Shown: piece after piece, positions 53,150-61,804 of the stretch | How the letters are laid out: each line of letters starts with the position of its first letter | How positions within the stretch are numbered: position 1 is the stretch's first letter | Assembly: GCF_000283655.1 (NCBI RefSeq) | Contig: NC_016622.1 | Location: 186,001-250,000, forward strand | Reading direction: 5' to 3' | Length of the DNA stretch: 64,000 nucleotides | Source of the DNA: Azospirillum lipoferum 4B | Lineage (GTDB): Bacteria > Pseudomonadota > Alphaproteobacteria > Azospirillales > Azospirillaceae | The notes under the pieces: generated by a model | The model's input: the letters and a program-made list of their open reading frames with translations, nothing else | Told to the model about the DNA's origin: nothing | Database searches by the model: none | Translations under genes and position numbers: made by a program

Positions 53150-53178
53150 TTGACGGCTCCTAGAGGTATGGGTTATAG
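53150..53178 (+). promoter_or_regulatory. Sigma-70-like promoter of the AT-rich cassette
   Basis: TTGACG (53150-53155), 17-bp spacer, TTATAG (53173-53178). The -10 box overlaps the left arm of the perfect dyad at 53174-53191. Confidence 0.7.
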
Positions 53179-53191
53179 CAAAAATGCTATA
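53174..53191. promoter_or_regulatory. Perfect dyad operator TATAGCA-AAAA-TGCTATA
   Basis: Seven-base arms and a four-base spacer, 49 bp before the first cassette gene. It covers the -10 element, the position expected for autorepression by the XRE protein of the cassette (inferred). Confidence 0.75.
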
Positions 53192-53239
53192 TCGCATTCA
53201 TAAGTTTGGATGCGGCGCACGCACAGAAGGGAGGTGAAA

Positions 53240-53617
53240 ATGCCCACCCCGGCAAAACCATCAATCAATCGCCAGTTTGATATCCGGTTTCTTCCCGGCG
53301 ATGAGCAAGATGGGTCCGGTCGGGAACTTCTTAATCTCCTTAAATCGTTATCGAGATTTGAGAGGGTCGATGTGTCGTCTCGTGTTGAGGCTCTTTTTTT
53401 GAATCTTTCTGCCAAAGGGCCTTACGGCGATCCGTACATGGAGAAGGATGAGACCCGATATTACAAGTACTATTACCAGGGAATTATTATATTTTATTCT
53501 GTTTTTGAAAATGTAATTACCGTCTTGCATTCTCGTCGTGTCAGGTGCTCTAGTGAAGAGCGAGAGGGTCAGCGCATTGTTGATCGGAGGCTTATGGGTA
53601 TCTATTTAGTTAAGTAA
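53240..53617 (+). CDS. RelE/HigB-like small protein, candidate toxin
   Basis: 125 aa from ATG at 53240 with strong GGGAGGTGAAA ribosome-binding site; an ATG at 53210 in frame is less likely. The core LNLSAKGPYGDPYMEKD...YYQGIIIFYSVFENVITVLHSRRV follows the beta-strand rhythm of RelE/HigB-type toxins (small-molecule-sized, G-rich turn, then two strands and a basic end). No catalytic residue can be assigned. First gene of an AT-rich three-ORF cassette ending with an XRE regulator. Confidence 0.65.
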   Translation: MPTPAKPSINRQFDIRFLPGDEQDGSGRELLNLLKSLSRFERVDVSSRVEALFLNLSAKGPYGDPYMEKDETRYYKYYYQGIIIFYSVFENVITVLHSRRVRCSSEEREGQRIVDRRLMGIYLVK

Positions 53618-53661
53618 ATAAAAAACTTCCAATGTCTCACCATGCTAAGAGGAGGTTACCA

Positions 53662-53754
53662 ATGCGCGCTGAATATCTAGGGGAACTCGAAATCAGAATC
53701 ATTTCCGTTAATATAAACTTAAATTATCAAGCAAAAAAGTGTCCCTTTGCTTAA
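53662..53754 (+). CDS. 30-aa peptide ORF between the cassette genes
   Basis: MRAEYLGELEIRIISVNINL plus NYQAKKCPFA, preceded by AGGAGGTTACC, one of the strongest Shine-Dalgarno sequences in the window. Its stop is 16 bp before the XRE start and abuts that gene's ribosome-binding site, so translation of the peptide could control XRE translation. Function unknown. Confidence 0.5.
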   Translation: MRAEYLGELEIRIISVNINLNYQAKKCPFA

Positions 53755-53770
53755 GAAGGTGGAGGGAGCG

Positions 53771-54196
53771 ATGGCTAAAATAACTAAAATTCAGGGTGGT
53801 GGCAATGCGGGTTATGTTGACGAAACTCTCGATAACTTTATATCAGATTTAAGAGAAATATCAGGTATTAATTATGTAAAACACGACCATCATGCAGCTA
53901 TTGATGCGGCGCGTTTCTGTTATGAAACACGCAAAAAGGCCGGTCTAACTCAGGCGAGGCTTGCTAAAAACATTAGGGTATCTCAATCTGTTATTGCGAG
54001 AATAGAAAGTGGTTCGTCAAAAAAAGGGCCAACTCTTGATATGCTTCAGCGCATAGCACGCGGCTGTGGCATGACGTTGGTTCTTAATACTGCTATTTCG
54101 CACGAAGCTGCGGCGGAAAAAAGCAGAAAAAGTGACGCGAGGACTTCAGGCGACGGGAATATTGTTTTTCCTACAATATTTTCTCCTAGAAAATAA
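53771..54196 (+). CDS. XRE-family HTH regulator, candidate antitoxin
   Basis: 141 aa from ATG at 53771, with a GGAGGGAGC ribosome-binding region; a TTG 24 bp upstream overlaps the peptide ORF and is unlikely. A central XRE helix-turn-helix (about 52-108: TRKKAGLTQARLAKNIRVSQSVIARIESG) follows an N-terminal region of about 45 residues that could bind the toxin; a polar tail ends it. HigA-like layout. Probable repressor of the dyad upstream of the cassette. Confidence 0.85.
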   Translation: MAKITKIQGGGNAGYVDETLDNFISDLREISGINYVKHDHHAAIDAARFCYETRKKAGLTQARLAKNIRVSQSVIARIESGSSKKGPTLDMLQRIARGCGMTLVLNTAISHEAAAEKSRKSDARTSGDGNIVFPTIFSPRK

Positions 54197-54205
54197 TCGC
54201 TTCGC

Positions 54206-54247
54206 AGAAAAGCCGCGATCCAGTTTTGCGCTGGAAGCGGCTTTTCT
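54206..54247 (+). terminator. Terminator of the AT-rich cassette
   Basis: Long hairpin AGAAAAGCCGC...GCGGCTTTTCT with an inner CCAG/CTGG pair, 10 bp after the XRE stop. The A-rich and T-rich stem base can act in either direction. The rest of the gap to 54544 holds no gene that I can see. Confidence 0.75.
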
Positions 54248-54544
54248 GATTCGCAAACATAGGCTCTTGCTGCGATGGCTGCTGCAGCCATACCTAAATA
54301 GACACGATGATATCTTGGCCACCTCAACCTTTACGGGGGGACGTTCCGCGGGCAAGCGGGTACGACCGGCCGGTCAGGCTAGGATGAAAAGCCAGCCTAT
54401 ACGTCCCGTCCCGGCCCGGCAGGGGTGCAGAGGGCGTGGCCCCTTCGCACCCGCACACCCCCTTCGCGCTTTTGCCGGTTGCCATGGGCCTGGGTCAGTC
54501 TCCCCCTTCGGCGGAAGATCCGTCGCAACGGAGGAGCTTTCTTC

Positions 54545-56503
54545 ATGCCCCGTTCCCACCCTGAGTTCTGGAGCGATCACCGGAGCCACCTCTGGAGCCG
54601 CGCAGTCCGCATCCTGGCGATGTGCGCGCTCCTGCTGCCTGCCGCCGGATGGGGACCGGCTGTCGCCGCGGAGACAACGTTCTATGTGTCGCCAACCGGA
54701 AACGACCGCTGGTCGGGCCGGCTGCCCCAGCCGTCGGCGGATGGGCGCGACGGCCCCTTCGCCACCCCGGCCCGCGCGTTGGCCGCCGCCAAGGGGGGCG
54801 GTCCGGCGACGGTGCGGCTGGGTGGCGGCACCTATCGGCTGACCGCGCCGCTGGTGGTGGACGGCTCGCTGTCGGGGCTGCGGCTGACGGCGGTGGAGGG
54901 CGAGCAGCCAGTTCTGTCGGGCGGCGAGGCGGTGGACGGCGCGCGCATGGCGAACGGTCTGCTGTCGGCGCCGCTGGCGCGCGATCCGGGGCTGGACGTC
55001 TCCATCGGGGGGCAACGGCTTGATGCCGCGCGCAGCGGCGATTTCGATCCCGGCGATCCGCGCAGCGGTTGGTTCCCGGCCAAGGCGGTGCAGCCCAACG
55101 CCAAGAATGCCGGTTCCAAGAGTCCGGGGAGCAAGCGGCAGATGCGGGTTCCGCCGGGCGTGCTGAAGGCCGCTTGGGCCGGGCCGGGGGTGCGGGCGCA
55201 GGCGCTGGACCGCGAACGGCTGTCCGACGATCTGCTGGGCGTCGTCTCCGCCGATCCCAACGGGCTGCTGAGCTTCGGCGCCGACGGGCAGTATCCGTAC
55301 CGCGACGGCTCCACCGTGCGGCTGCTCGGCCATCCCGATTTCCTGACCCGGCCGGGCGAGTTCGCCTGGGACGCCAAAGCCAAACGGTTGCTGGTGAAGC
55401 CGCCGACCGGGCTCGACGGCGGGCGGGCGGAGCTGGTGGTGGCGAGGACGGCCACCCTGCTGCGGCTGGACAACGCCCGCAACGTGACGGTCGAGGGGCT
55501 GACCTTCACCGACGTGCCCTGGGACGGCAGCGCCGTGCTGGCGAAGGGCGGCAGCGGCCTGCGCATTGCCGGCAACCGCTTCGCCCTGGTCGGCACCGCG
55601 GTCACGCTGGACGGCGCCACGCGCAGCGAGGTGTCGGGCAACCGGATGGAGCATCTCGGCCGCTCCGGTATCTTCCTGGCGCCGGGCAGCAGCGACAACC
55701 GTGTCCTCGCCAACCGCATCAGCGACGTGGGCGAGGTGCGATTCTTCGGCGGCGGGGTGATGGCGGCGGGCATCCGCAACACGCTGATCGCCCACAACGA
55801 CATCCGGCGGGCGGCGCGCTACGGCATCTCGGTGAAGAACTGGAACCCGCAGACGGTGAACAGCGACAACGTCATCGAATTCAACCGCATCCGCGACACC
55901 GCCCGCCAGACCGCCGATGCGGGCGCCATCGAGATGCTGGGCCGCAGCGGCAACGACACCCGCAGCATCGTCCGCTTCAACGACATCCGCGACACCGGCG
56001 GCCTCGCCACCGATGCGCAGGGGCGCTGGCTGGTCCGCTACAAGGGCTTCGGCATCTATCTGGACGACATGACCAGCGGCGTGACGGTGCAGGGCAATTT
56101 GCTGGAGAACACCGGCATGGCGGCGATCTTCGTGCATGGCGGCGACAACAACCGGGTGTCGGACAACATCACGATGATGAACGACATGAAGGACCGCTTC
56201 CTGCGGCTGGAATGGGTGCCCAGCGCCGGCAGGAACGGCCTGATGCACGGCAACGTCGCCAACGGCAACGTGGTGGCCGCCCCGGCGCCGAAGGAGCAGG
56301 TCGTCGTCAGCCTGACCGGCGGCGAATACAAGGTTGAGAACACGCAATTGGAAGCGTCGGTGCCAAGCGCGGGCACGGCCAGCCTCGCCAGGGCTGCCGC
56401 CCCACCGGCCCCGAACTCCCCGACCGGGGGGCGCCTGCTGGACCGGTTGCTGGCGATGAAGGAACTGCCGCTCGACCGCGTCGGGCCGGAGGGGATGCGG
56501 TAG
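54545..56503 (+). CDS. Exported right-handed parallel beta-helix protein
   Basis: 652 aa from ATG at 54545 with GGAGGAG 9 bp upstream. Signal peptide (about 18-43, hydrophobic ILAMCALLLPAAG, cleavage after VAA). The mature part opens with FYVSPTGNDRWSGRLPQPS, as in polysaccharide-lyase-like beta-helix proteins, then rungs with repeated NRI, GN-x-x and SDNR turns (about 330-560). A lyase, epimerase or adhesin role for a surface polysaccharide is plausible given neighbouring GT2 and polymerase genes; no catalytic residues were identified. Confidence 0.8.
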   Translation: MPRSHPEFWSDHRSHLWSRAVRILAMCALLLPAAGWGPAVAAETTFYVSPTGNDRWSGRLPQPSADGRDGPFATPARALAAAKGGGPATVRLGGGTYRLTAPLVVDGSLSGLRLTAVEGEQPVLSGGEAVDGARMANGLLSAPLARDPGLDVSIGGQRLDAARSGDFDPGDPRSGWFPAKAVQPNAKNAGSKSPGSKRQMRVPPGVLKAAWAGPGVRAQALDRERLSDDLLGVVSADPNGLLSFGADGQYPYRDGSTVRLLGHPDFLTRPGEFAWDAKAKRLLVKPPTGLDGGRAELVVARTATLLRLDNARNVTVEGLTFTDVPWDGSAVLAKGGSGLRIAGNRFALVGTAVTLDGATRSEVSGNRMEHLGRSGIFLAPGSSDNRVLANRISDVGEVRFFGGGVMAAGIRNTLIAHNDIRRAARYGISVKNWNPQTVNSDNVIEFNRIRDTARQTADAGAIEMLGRSGNDTRSIVRFNDIRDTGGLATDAQGRWLVRYKGFGIYLDDMTSGVTVQGNLLENTGMAAIFVHGGDNNRVSDNITMMNDMKDRFLRLEWVPSAGRNGLMHGNVANGNVVAAPAPKEQVVVSLTGGEYKVENTQLEASVPSAGTASLARAAAPPAPNSPTGGRLLDRLLAMKELPLDRVGPEGMR

Positions 56504-56507
56504 TAAA

Positions 56508-56660
56508 AAACCCTCTCCCGCCCCGGGAGAGGGGAGGGGCCCAAGCGAAGCTTGGGAGGGGTGAGGGGTGGGACAAGGATCAGAAATCCATGTCCCACCC
56601 CTCACCCTCCCGCCTTCGGCGGGCCCCTCCCTCTCCCGAGGCGGGAGAGGGGATTTTCAG
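56508..56660. repeat. Large composite palindromic repeat
   Basis: Nested inverted repeats built from CTCTCCCGCCCCGGGAGAGG and GGGTGAGGGGTGGGAC facing GTCCCACCCCTCACCC. It lies between the beta-helix gene and the convergent hemY 3' end and could act as a bidirectional terminator. Confidence 0.8.
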
Positions 56661-56670
56661 CGTCCAGTCT

Positions 56671-58020
56671 TTACACCGTCGCCGGACGGGCCAGTGCCGG
56701 GGGGATGTCGGTCGGTTCCATCACCGGGACCGCGACCGTCGGGGCCTTCCAGGTCAGGCTGTCGAAGGCGCCGCAATGGCCGCACAGCCCGCCCCAGTTG
56801 TGGCTGACCGCCCCGCAGGAGTTGCAGGTCCACACCGGGTCTTCCGGCGCGTTGGCGGCCTTGGCCAGCCAGTCCTTCGCCGCGTCCTCGTCATGGCGCT
56901 CGCTGCGGTCCAGCTCAGCCATCAGGCGGAAGGCGCGGCGGGTCGGGCCGATCTCCATGGCGCGGTTCAGGTGCTGGCGCGCCTCGCCCCACAGCTGGGC
57001 CTCGATGGCGGCCTGGGCGACAGCGAGATGCGATTCGGCCGAATCCGGGGCCTGACGCACCAGCTTCTGGAACAGGCGGACGCGGGCCAGCGGGTCGTAG
57101 CTGGACACCAGGCTGCGGTAGATCTCGGCCAGTTCCGGATGCGGCGACTGGCGCCACGCCCGCTCCACCACCTTGGCGGCCGGCTTCAGACGGTCGGCGG
57201 CGATTTGCAGACGAGCCAGACGCACCGCGGCGGGGACGAAGCCCGGCATCATGTCGTGCGCCGCCTGGGCATGCGACAGGGCGGAGTCGGCTCGGCCGCG
57301 GCGCTCCGCCTCGAAGCTGCGCTCCAGCAGCAGGACGGCGCGGTGGCGGCGGCCCTCCTCGGTCGGGATGGCCCCGGCCTGGATCGCCTGCTGCAGCGTG
57401 CCTTCGGCGGCAGCCCAGTCGCCGGACTGCGCCTCCAGGTCATAGAGCGTGCCGAGCAGCCAGGGCGTGTTGGGCTGCAGTCCGCGCGCCTTGCGGGCGA
57501 GGGTCAGAGCCTCCACCCGGTCGCCCGACTTGATCGCCTGGGTCAGCAGCCCGCGCATGCCGAGGAAGGCCGTTTCCGGCCGCTCCAGCATCGCTTGGAA
57601 ATATTGCTTGGCGGCGCGCTCGTCGCCCTGCAGCTGGGCGGCCTGGGCCGACAGCAGCATGGTCAGCGGCGGCTCGTTCAGCAGCCCGTCGGCCTTGCGC
57701 GCCATCTTGCGCGCGGTCGGCGCGTCGCCGGCGGCGATGGCGACCATGCCCTGGGTCAGGGCGCGGTAGCCGCGTTCGCGGCGGCGGGCGCGGCTGTGGC
57801 GGCGGATGCGCTGCGGCGTGCGGATCAGCCCGCGGATCAGGCGGTAGCCCAGCGCCGCGATGCCCAGCGCCGCCAGCGTGACCAGCAGGGCGACCCAGAA
57901 GGGAGCCTCGATGGCATAGCCCAGCCAATGGACGCTGACGGTGCCGGGACGGTCGGCGAGCCAGATCGCGGCGGCGATGACGACCGCGACCTTCAGAAGG
58001 AACCAGAGGGCGCGGATCAT
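56671..58020 (-). CDS. hemY: HemY-like TPR protein with C-terminal zinc ribbon
   Basis: 449 aa from ATG at 58018-58020. Two N-terminal membrane helices (about 5-22, 36-56) and the HemY-N domain precede TPR-like helices (about 95-395). A zinc ribbon CNSCGAVSHNWGGLCGHCG (near 405-425) closes it, similar to the rubredoxin-like ribbon of LapB/YciM. HemY proteins are linked to late tetrapyrrole steps; exact role unsettled. Its ATG overlaps the stop of the COG4223 gene by 4 bp. Confidence 0.88.
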   Translation of the reverse strand: MIRALWFLLKVAVVIAAAIWLADRPGTVSVHWLGYAIEAPFWVALLVTLAALGIAALGYRLIRGLIRTPQRIRRHSRARRRERGYRALTQGMVAIAAGDAPTARKMARKADGLLNEPPLTMLLSAQAAQLQGDERAAKQYFQAMLERPETAFLGMRGLLTQAIKSGDRVEALTLARKARGLQPNTPWLLGTLYDLEAQSGDWAAAEGTLQQAIQAGAIPTEEGRRHRAVLLLERSFEAERRGRADSALSHAQAAHDMMPGFVPAAVRLARLQIAADRLKPAAKVVERAWRQSPHPELAEIYRSLVSSYDPLARVRLFQKLVRQAPDSAESHLAVAQAAIEAQLWGEARQHLNRAMEIGPTRRAFRLMAELDRSERHDEDAAKDWLAKAANAPEDPVWTCNSCGAVSHNWGGLCGHCGAFDSLTWKAPTVAVPVMEPTDIPPALARPATV

Positions 58021-59774
58021 TGGGCCGTCCCCTTCCCGCCGGCGGCGGTGGTCATCAGGGCGATGGCGCGGTCGTTCAGCTGGCGGGCGGCCTGATCGGC
58101 GGCCAGACGCGCCTTGGCGTCGGTCAGCCACGGGCCGGCGGTCTGCGCAGCCGGACCCTGCAGGGTCGACAGCTCCTCCACCGCCTTGGCCAGATTGCCG
58201 GCGGCGAGAGCGGCTTCGGCACGGGCGACGACGGCGTCGGTGGTTGTGCCGACGACCCCGCCGCCTTCACGGCGCACGGTGACCAGGGTGGACAGCTTGC
58301 CCACCGCGGAGTCGATCCAGCTGCTGCCCTCGCCGCGGATGTCGGCGCGGACGATCTCGCCGGCCAGCGGCTCGAACCGGTCGGTCAGCTGGGCGCGGGT
58401 CGGGATGCCCTTGGCGGCATAGGGCGCAACGGCGTCGAGCGGCTGGGTCACGCCGGCATCGGCGATGTTGAGCGCGCGGACCGCCTGGAGATCCTGCTGG
58501 AACGGCTGGCCGCCCGACAGGGAGGAGCGCAGCTGGCCGGCTGCGAGCACCAGCGCCTGGGCGGCGGTGGCGGCGTCCTGGCGCTGAGTCACCGCCTGAT
58601 TGACGCTGGTGACCTGCTGCTTCAGCGAATCGACCTCGCCGCGCAGCTCCTGCGCCGCCTGGGCGTTGCCGGCGGCGGCGGAGACCTTCTGCTCCAGCGC
58701 GGAGATGCGGTCGGCCAGCTCCTTGCGGGCATCGCCGGCATCGGCGCTGGCGGTCGGGCGCTTCTCCAGCGCGTCGATCCGCTGCGTCAGGGCCGCGAGG
58801 CCGGCGGTGTCGCCGCCATTGGCGGGTGCGGCGGCCGGGCGCTGCTCCAGCTTGCCGACGCGGTCGACCAGCTGCTGGATCTGGGCGCGGAGCGCCGGGT
58901 CGGCCGGGGCGGCGGCGGAAGAGGCGGCGGGGGCGGCCGGCGACGGCCAGCCGGGCAGGGCCGGACCCCACCAGGGCGCCGACAGGGCGGCGGCGCCGAC
59001 CAGCAGGGCGACCACCGACAGCGCGGTGGCGAAGCCGCTGCCGGAGCGCGGCTCGTCGATATAGGATGGCGTCGGGGCGATGGTCGGACGGGCCGGCTCG
59101 GAGTCGCTGCGGGTGTAGCCGGCGCTGCCGGTGGTGCCGGACGGCGTCCAGGTGGAGGCCGTCGTCTTCGGCTCGTCGGAGGCGGTGCCCGGCTTGGTGG
59201 TGTCCGACTTCAACGGATCGGCCTTCGCGTCTTCCGCCTTCTCCGTTTCGGACTTCTCAGTTTCCGACTTCGGCGTGTCGGACAGGCTGTCCGTGGCGCC
59301 GATGGGCGTGGCCGGCGGAATCAGGGCGTCGGAGGACTGCAGCTCGTTCACCGGGCCGGCGGTGCTTCCCGCGGCCGGCGTGTCGGCGCCGGGGATGGTG
59401 TCGGCGGGGGAGGCGGACGGTACCGGATCGACAACCGGATCCACCACCGGAACCGGGTCGGCGGGGGGGATGACGGCGGCCGCAGCCGCGTCGGTCGGCC
59501 GGTCTTCGCTGGGGGTGGCGGCGTCCAGGTCGGCGTCGTCCAGCTTGATGCGGTGCTTGGCGGCGGCGGTGCGCAGGTCGGCATGGCGGGCCAGCGGGAT
59601 CGCGCCGCGCTTCTTCCAGCCCTGCACCGTCGTCACCGGGGTGTCCAGCTTGTGGGCCATGGGGCGGATGCCGCCGAAACGTTCGACGATGCGGTCGACC
59701 GCCGCATTGCCGGTGCTGGCGCCGTCGCCGTCACGGTCGGTGCCGGGGCGTTCGGAGCCTGGACGAGAGGTCAT
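58017..59774 (-). CDS. COG4223/mitofilin-like membrane protein with N-terminal HTH-like domain
   Basis: 585 aa from ATG at 59772-59774. Residues about 25-80 (VDRIVERFGGIRPMAHKLDT then TVQGWKKRGAIP) look like a Cro/carph-isopro helix-turn-helix. A long Pro/Asp/Ser-rich disordered segment (about 85-245), a membrane helix (about 250-275), coiled-coils (about 295-400) and a C-terminal mitofilin-like domain follow. COG4223 members sit between hemD and hemY in alphaproteobacteria and are considered ancestral to mitochondrial Mic60. Confidence 0.88.
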   Translation of the reverse strand: MTSRPGSERPGTDRDGDGASTGNAAVDRIVERFGGIRPMAHKLDTPVTTVQGWKKRGAIPLARHADLRTAAAKHRIKLDDADLDAATPSEDRPTDAAAAAVIPPADPVPVVDPVVDPVPSASPADTIPGADTPAAGSTAGPVNELQSSDALIPPATPIGATDSLSDTPKSETEKSETEKAEDAKADPLKSDTTKPGTASDEPKTTASTWTPSGTTGSAGYTRSDSEPARPTIAPTPSYIDEPRSGSGFATALSVVALLVGAAALSAPWWGPALPGWPSPAAPAASSAAAPADPALRAQIQQLVDRVGKLEQRPAAAPANGGDTAGLAALTQRIDALEKRPTASADAGDARKELADRISALEQKVSAAAGNAQAAQELRGEVDSLKQQVTSVNQAVTQRQDAATAAQALVLAAGQLRSSLSGGQPFQQDLQAVRALNIADAGVTQPLDAVAPYAAKGIPTRAQLTDRFEPLAGEIVRADIRGEGSSWIDSAVGKLSTLVTVRREGGGVVGTTTDAVVARAEAALAAGNLAKAVEELSTLQGPAAQTAGPWLTDAKARLAADQAARQLNDRAIALMTTAAGGKGTAQ

Positions 59775-59910
59775 GGGCTGTACCTTCGGTTCGCTGTTGT
59801 TCGTCTTAACGTCACAGCCCCCTGACCGGTCCCCCTCGTCCCCCGTACGGCTGACGTACCCACCCGGAAGGAAGCCGGGGTGTAAGCCGTACGGCCGGAC
59901 CGCGCCGGGA

Positions 59911-60681
59911 TTATCCGGCGACCGGCAACAGATCGAGCAGGGCGTCCTGCTCCGGCCTGGCCGCCACCCGTACGCTTCGCCACGGCACCACTCCCCTGTC
60001 GCCGTACGCACGGGCAGCCTCCGCGACCGCGGGGCTGAGGCAGAACGAATCGACCGTACGACAACAGTCGACCAACCCCGCCTCGGCCAGCAGCCTAACA
60101 AAGGAAACAGCGGTACGGGGAGAGAAAAACAACACGCCGCCGAGTGCCGACGTACGCAAAAATGTCGCGGTATCGTCCGACAGGGTTAGTGCGGGTACAG
60201 CATCGTACATCACGCTGCGGCGCAGCGTGAAGCCGGAGCCCCCGAGCAGACCGGCGAGGTCGCCCGCCACCTTGCTTCCCGCCACATGCAGCAGCGTACC
60301 GGCGGACGGATCGCGCAAGGCGCGGACCCGGTCGGCCAGCGCGTACACGTCGCCCGACGCGCTGTCGACCTGCCCGAAGCCGGCCGCCCGCGCCGCCCGC
60401 GCCGTGGCGTCGCCGACGGCATGTACCGGACGGTCGCGCCGGCTCGTACGTTTGGCGTAGGCGCGTACGCCGTTCGCGCTGGTGAACAGCAGGGCCTGTA
60501 CGTCGGACAGGTCCGGCTCCGGCCCGTCGAGCCAGACCATCGACAGCATGGGCTCGACCGCGGCGTCGAAGCCGAGCGCCTCCAGCCGCCGGACCAACGG
60601 CTCGGCATCCTCCGCCGGACGCGTCACCAGAAGACGCGTACGGCGGGGCGGGGAAGCGGGGTCGGGCTGCTTTCCCGTCAT
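59911..60681 (-). CDS. hemD: Uroporphyrinogen-III synthase
   Basis: 256 aa. Bilobed HemD fold with the diagnostic TRPAEDAEPLVRRLEALGF start, ALLFTSANGVRA and GVLFFSPRTAVSFVRLL. It closes hydroxymethylbilane to uroporphyrinogen III. It follows hemC by 26 bp. The DNA of this gene contains an unusual number of GTACG-rich codons compared with its neighbours. Confidence 0.93.
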   Translation of the reverse strand: MTGKQPDPASPPRRTRLLVTRPAEDAEPLVRRLEALGFDAAVEPMLSMVWLDGPEPDLSDVQALLFTSANGVRAYAKRTSRRDRPVHAVGDATARAARAAGFGQVDSASGDVYALADRVRALRDPSAGTLLHVAGSKVAGDLAGLLGGSGFTLRRSVMYDAVPALTLSDDTATFLRTSALGGVLFFSPRTAVSFVRLLAEAGLVDCCRTVDSFCLSPAVAEAARAYGDRGVVPWRSVRVAARPEQDALLDLLPVAG

Positions 60682-60707
60682 GCGGAAAACTCGGCCGAAG
60701 GGAGGGG

Positions 60708-61646
60708 TCAGTGCGGCGCGGCGGCGAAGAAATCGGGCGGCAGCTGCGCCCGGATCTCGGCCCCGGCATCGGCGCCCAGCGACTCGGCGTCGGCCGCCTT
60801 GCCGCGGCGCTCCGCCCGGAAGATGATGCGTCCGTCGGTCGACAGCACCTTGGCGCGCAGATGCAGATCCTCGCCGTCCAGCATCGCCAGCGCGGCGATG
60901 GGCGTGCGGCAGGAACCGTCGAGGGCGGACAGCAGCGCGCGTTCCGCCGTGACGCGGACCATGGTCTCCGCACAGTTCAGCGGGGCCAGCAGGGCGCGGG
61001 TGGCGTCGTCGGCGCTGCGGATTTCGATGCCGATGGCGCCCTGGGCCACCGCCGGCAGCATGGTTTCCGGTTCCAGCACCGCGGTGATGCGGTCGGTCAG
61101 GCCGAGGCGGCGCAGGCCCGCCAGCGCCAGCAGGGTGGCGTCGACCTCGCCGGCGTCCAGCTTGGACAGGCGGGTCTGCACATTGCCGCGCAGCGGGATG
61201 ACCGTCAGGTCGGGACGCAATTCCAGCACCTGGGCCTGACGGCGCAGCCCGGCGGTGCCGACCACGGCGCCGGCCGGCAGATCGGCCAGTCCGCCGCCGG
61301 AGCGGGCGAAGAAGGCGTCGCGCGGGTCCTCGCGCGGCAGCAGGGTGGCGATCTCCAGCCCGTCGGGAAGCTGGGTCGGCACGTCCTTCATCGAATGGAC
61401 GGCAAGATCGGCGCGGCCGTCGAACAGCGCCTCCTCCAGCTCCTTGGTGAACAGGCCCTTGCCGCCCGCTTCCGCCAGGGTGCGGTCGAGGATGCGGTCG
61501 CCGGTGGTCTTGAAGACGACGATCTCGATGGCGCCGGGGGCGGCCAGTTGCGGATGGGCGGCGATCAGGCGGTCGCGGGTTTCGTGGGCCTGCGCCAGCG
61601 CCAGCGGGCTGCCGCGCGTCCCGATACGGAGCGGGTGGGTCGTCAT
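60708..61646 (-). CDS. hemC: Porphobilinogen deaminase (hydroxymethylbilane synthase)
   Basis: 312 aa from ATG at 61644-61646. Signatures: LRIGTRGSPLALAQ, HSMKDVPTQLPDGL and the dipyrromethane-cofactor Cys in DGSCRTPIAA near 240. It makes the linear tetrapyrrole used by the downstream hemD. Order hemC-hemD-COG4223-hemY on the minus strand, divergent from tsaD. Confidence 0.96.
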   Translation of the reverse strand: MTTHPLRIGTRGSPLALAQAHETRDRLIAAHPQLAAPGAIEIVVFKTTGDRILDRTLAEAGGKGLFTKELEEALFDGRADLAVHSMKDVPTQLPDGLEIATLLPREDPRDAFFARSGGGLADLPAGAVVGTAGLRRQAQVLELRPDLTVIPLRGNVQTRLSKLDAGEVDATLLALAGLRRLGLTDRITAVLEPETMLPAVAQGAIGIEIRSADDATRALLAPLNCAETMVRVTAERALLSALDGSCRTPIAALAMLDGEDLHLRAKVLSTDGRIIFRAERRGKAADAESLGADAGAEIRAQLPPDFFAAAPH

Positions 61647-61804
61647 AGGGCGTGTTCTAGGGGATCCGCGCAGCTTTGCAAGGATTCGTCTGCCCCTCAT
61701 ACATAAGATTGAGACGGATCAAATTTCACGCGCCCGCCTTTTCGCGCCCGCTTGCGCGCAACTCCATCCTGTACCCGGACGGCCAAGGCGGCTAGTTTGG
61801 CGCC

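Noticed and set aside
54374-56605. A 743-codon minus-strand frame opposite the beta-helix gene
   Set aside because: High-GC shadow. The plus-strand gene has a ribosome-binding site, signal peptide and beta-helix repeats.
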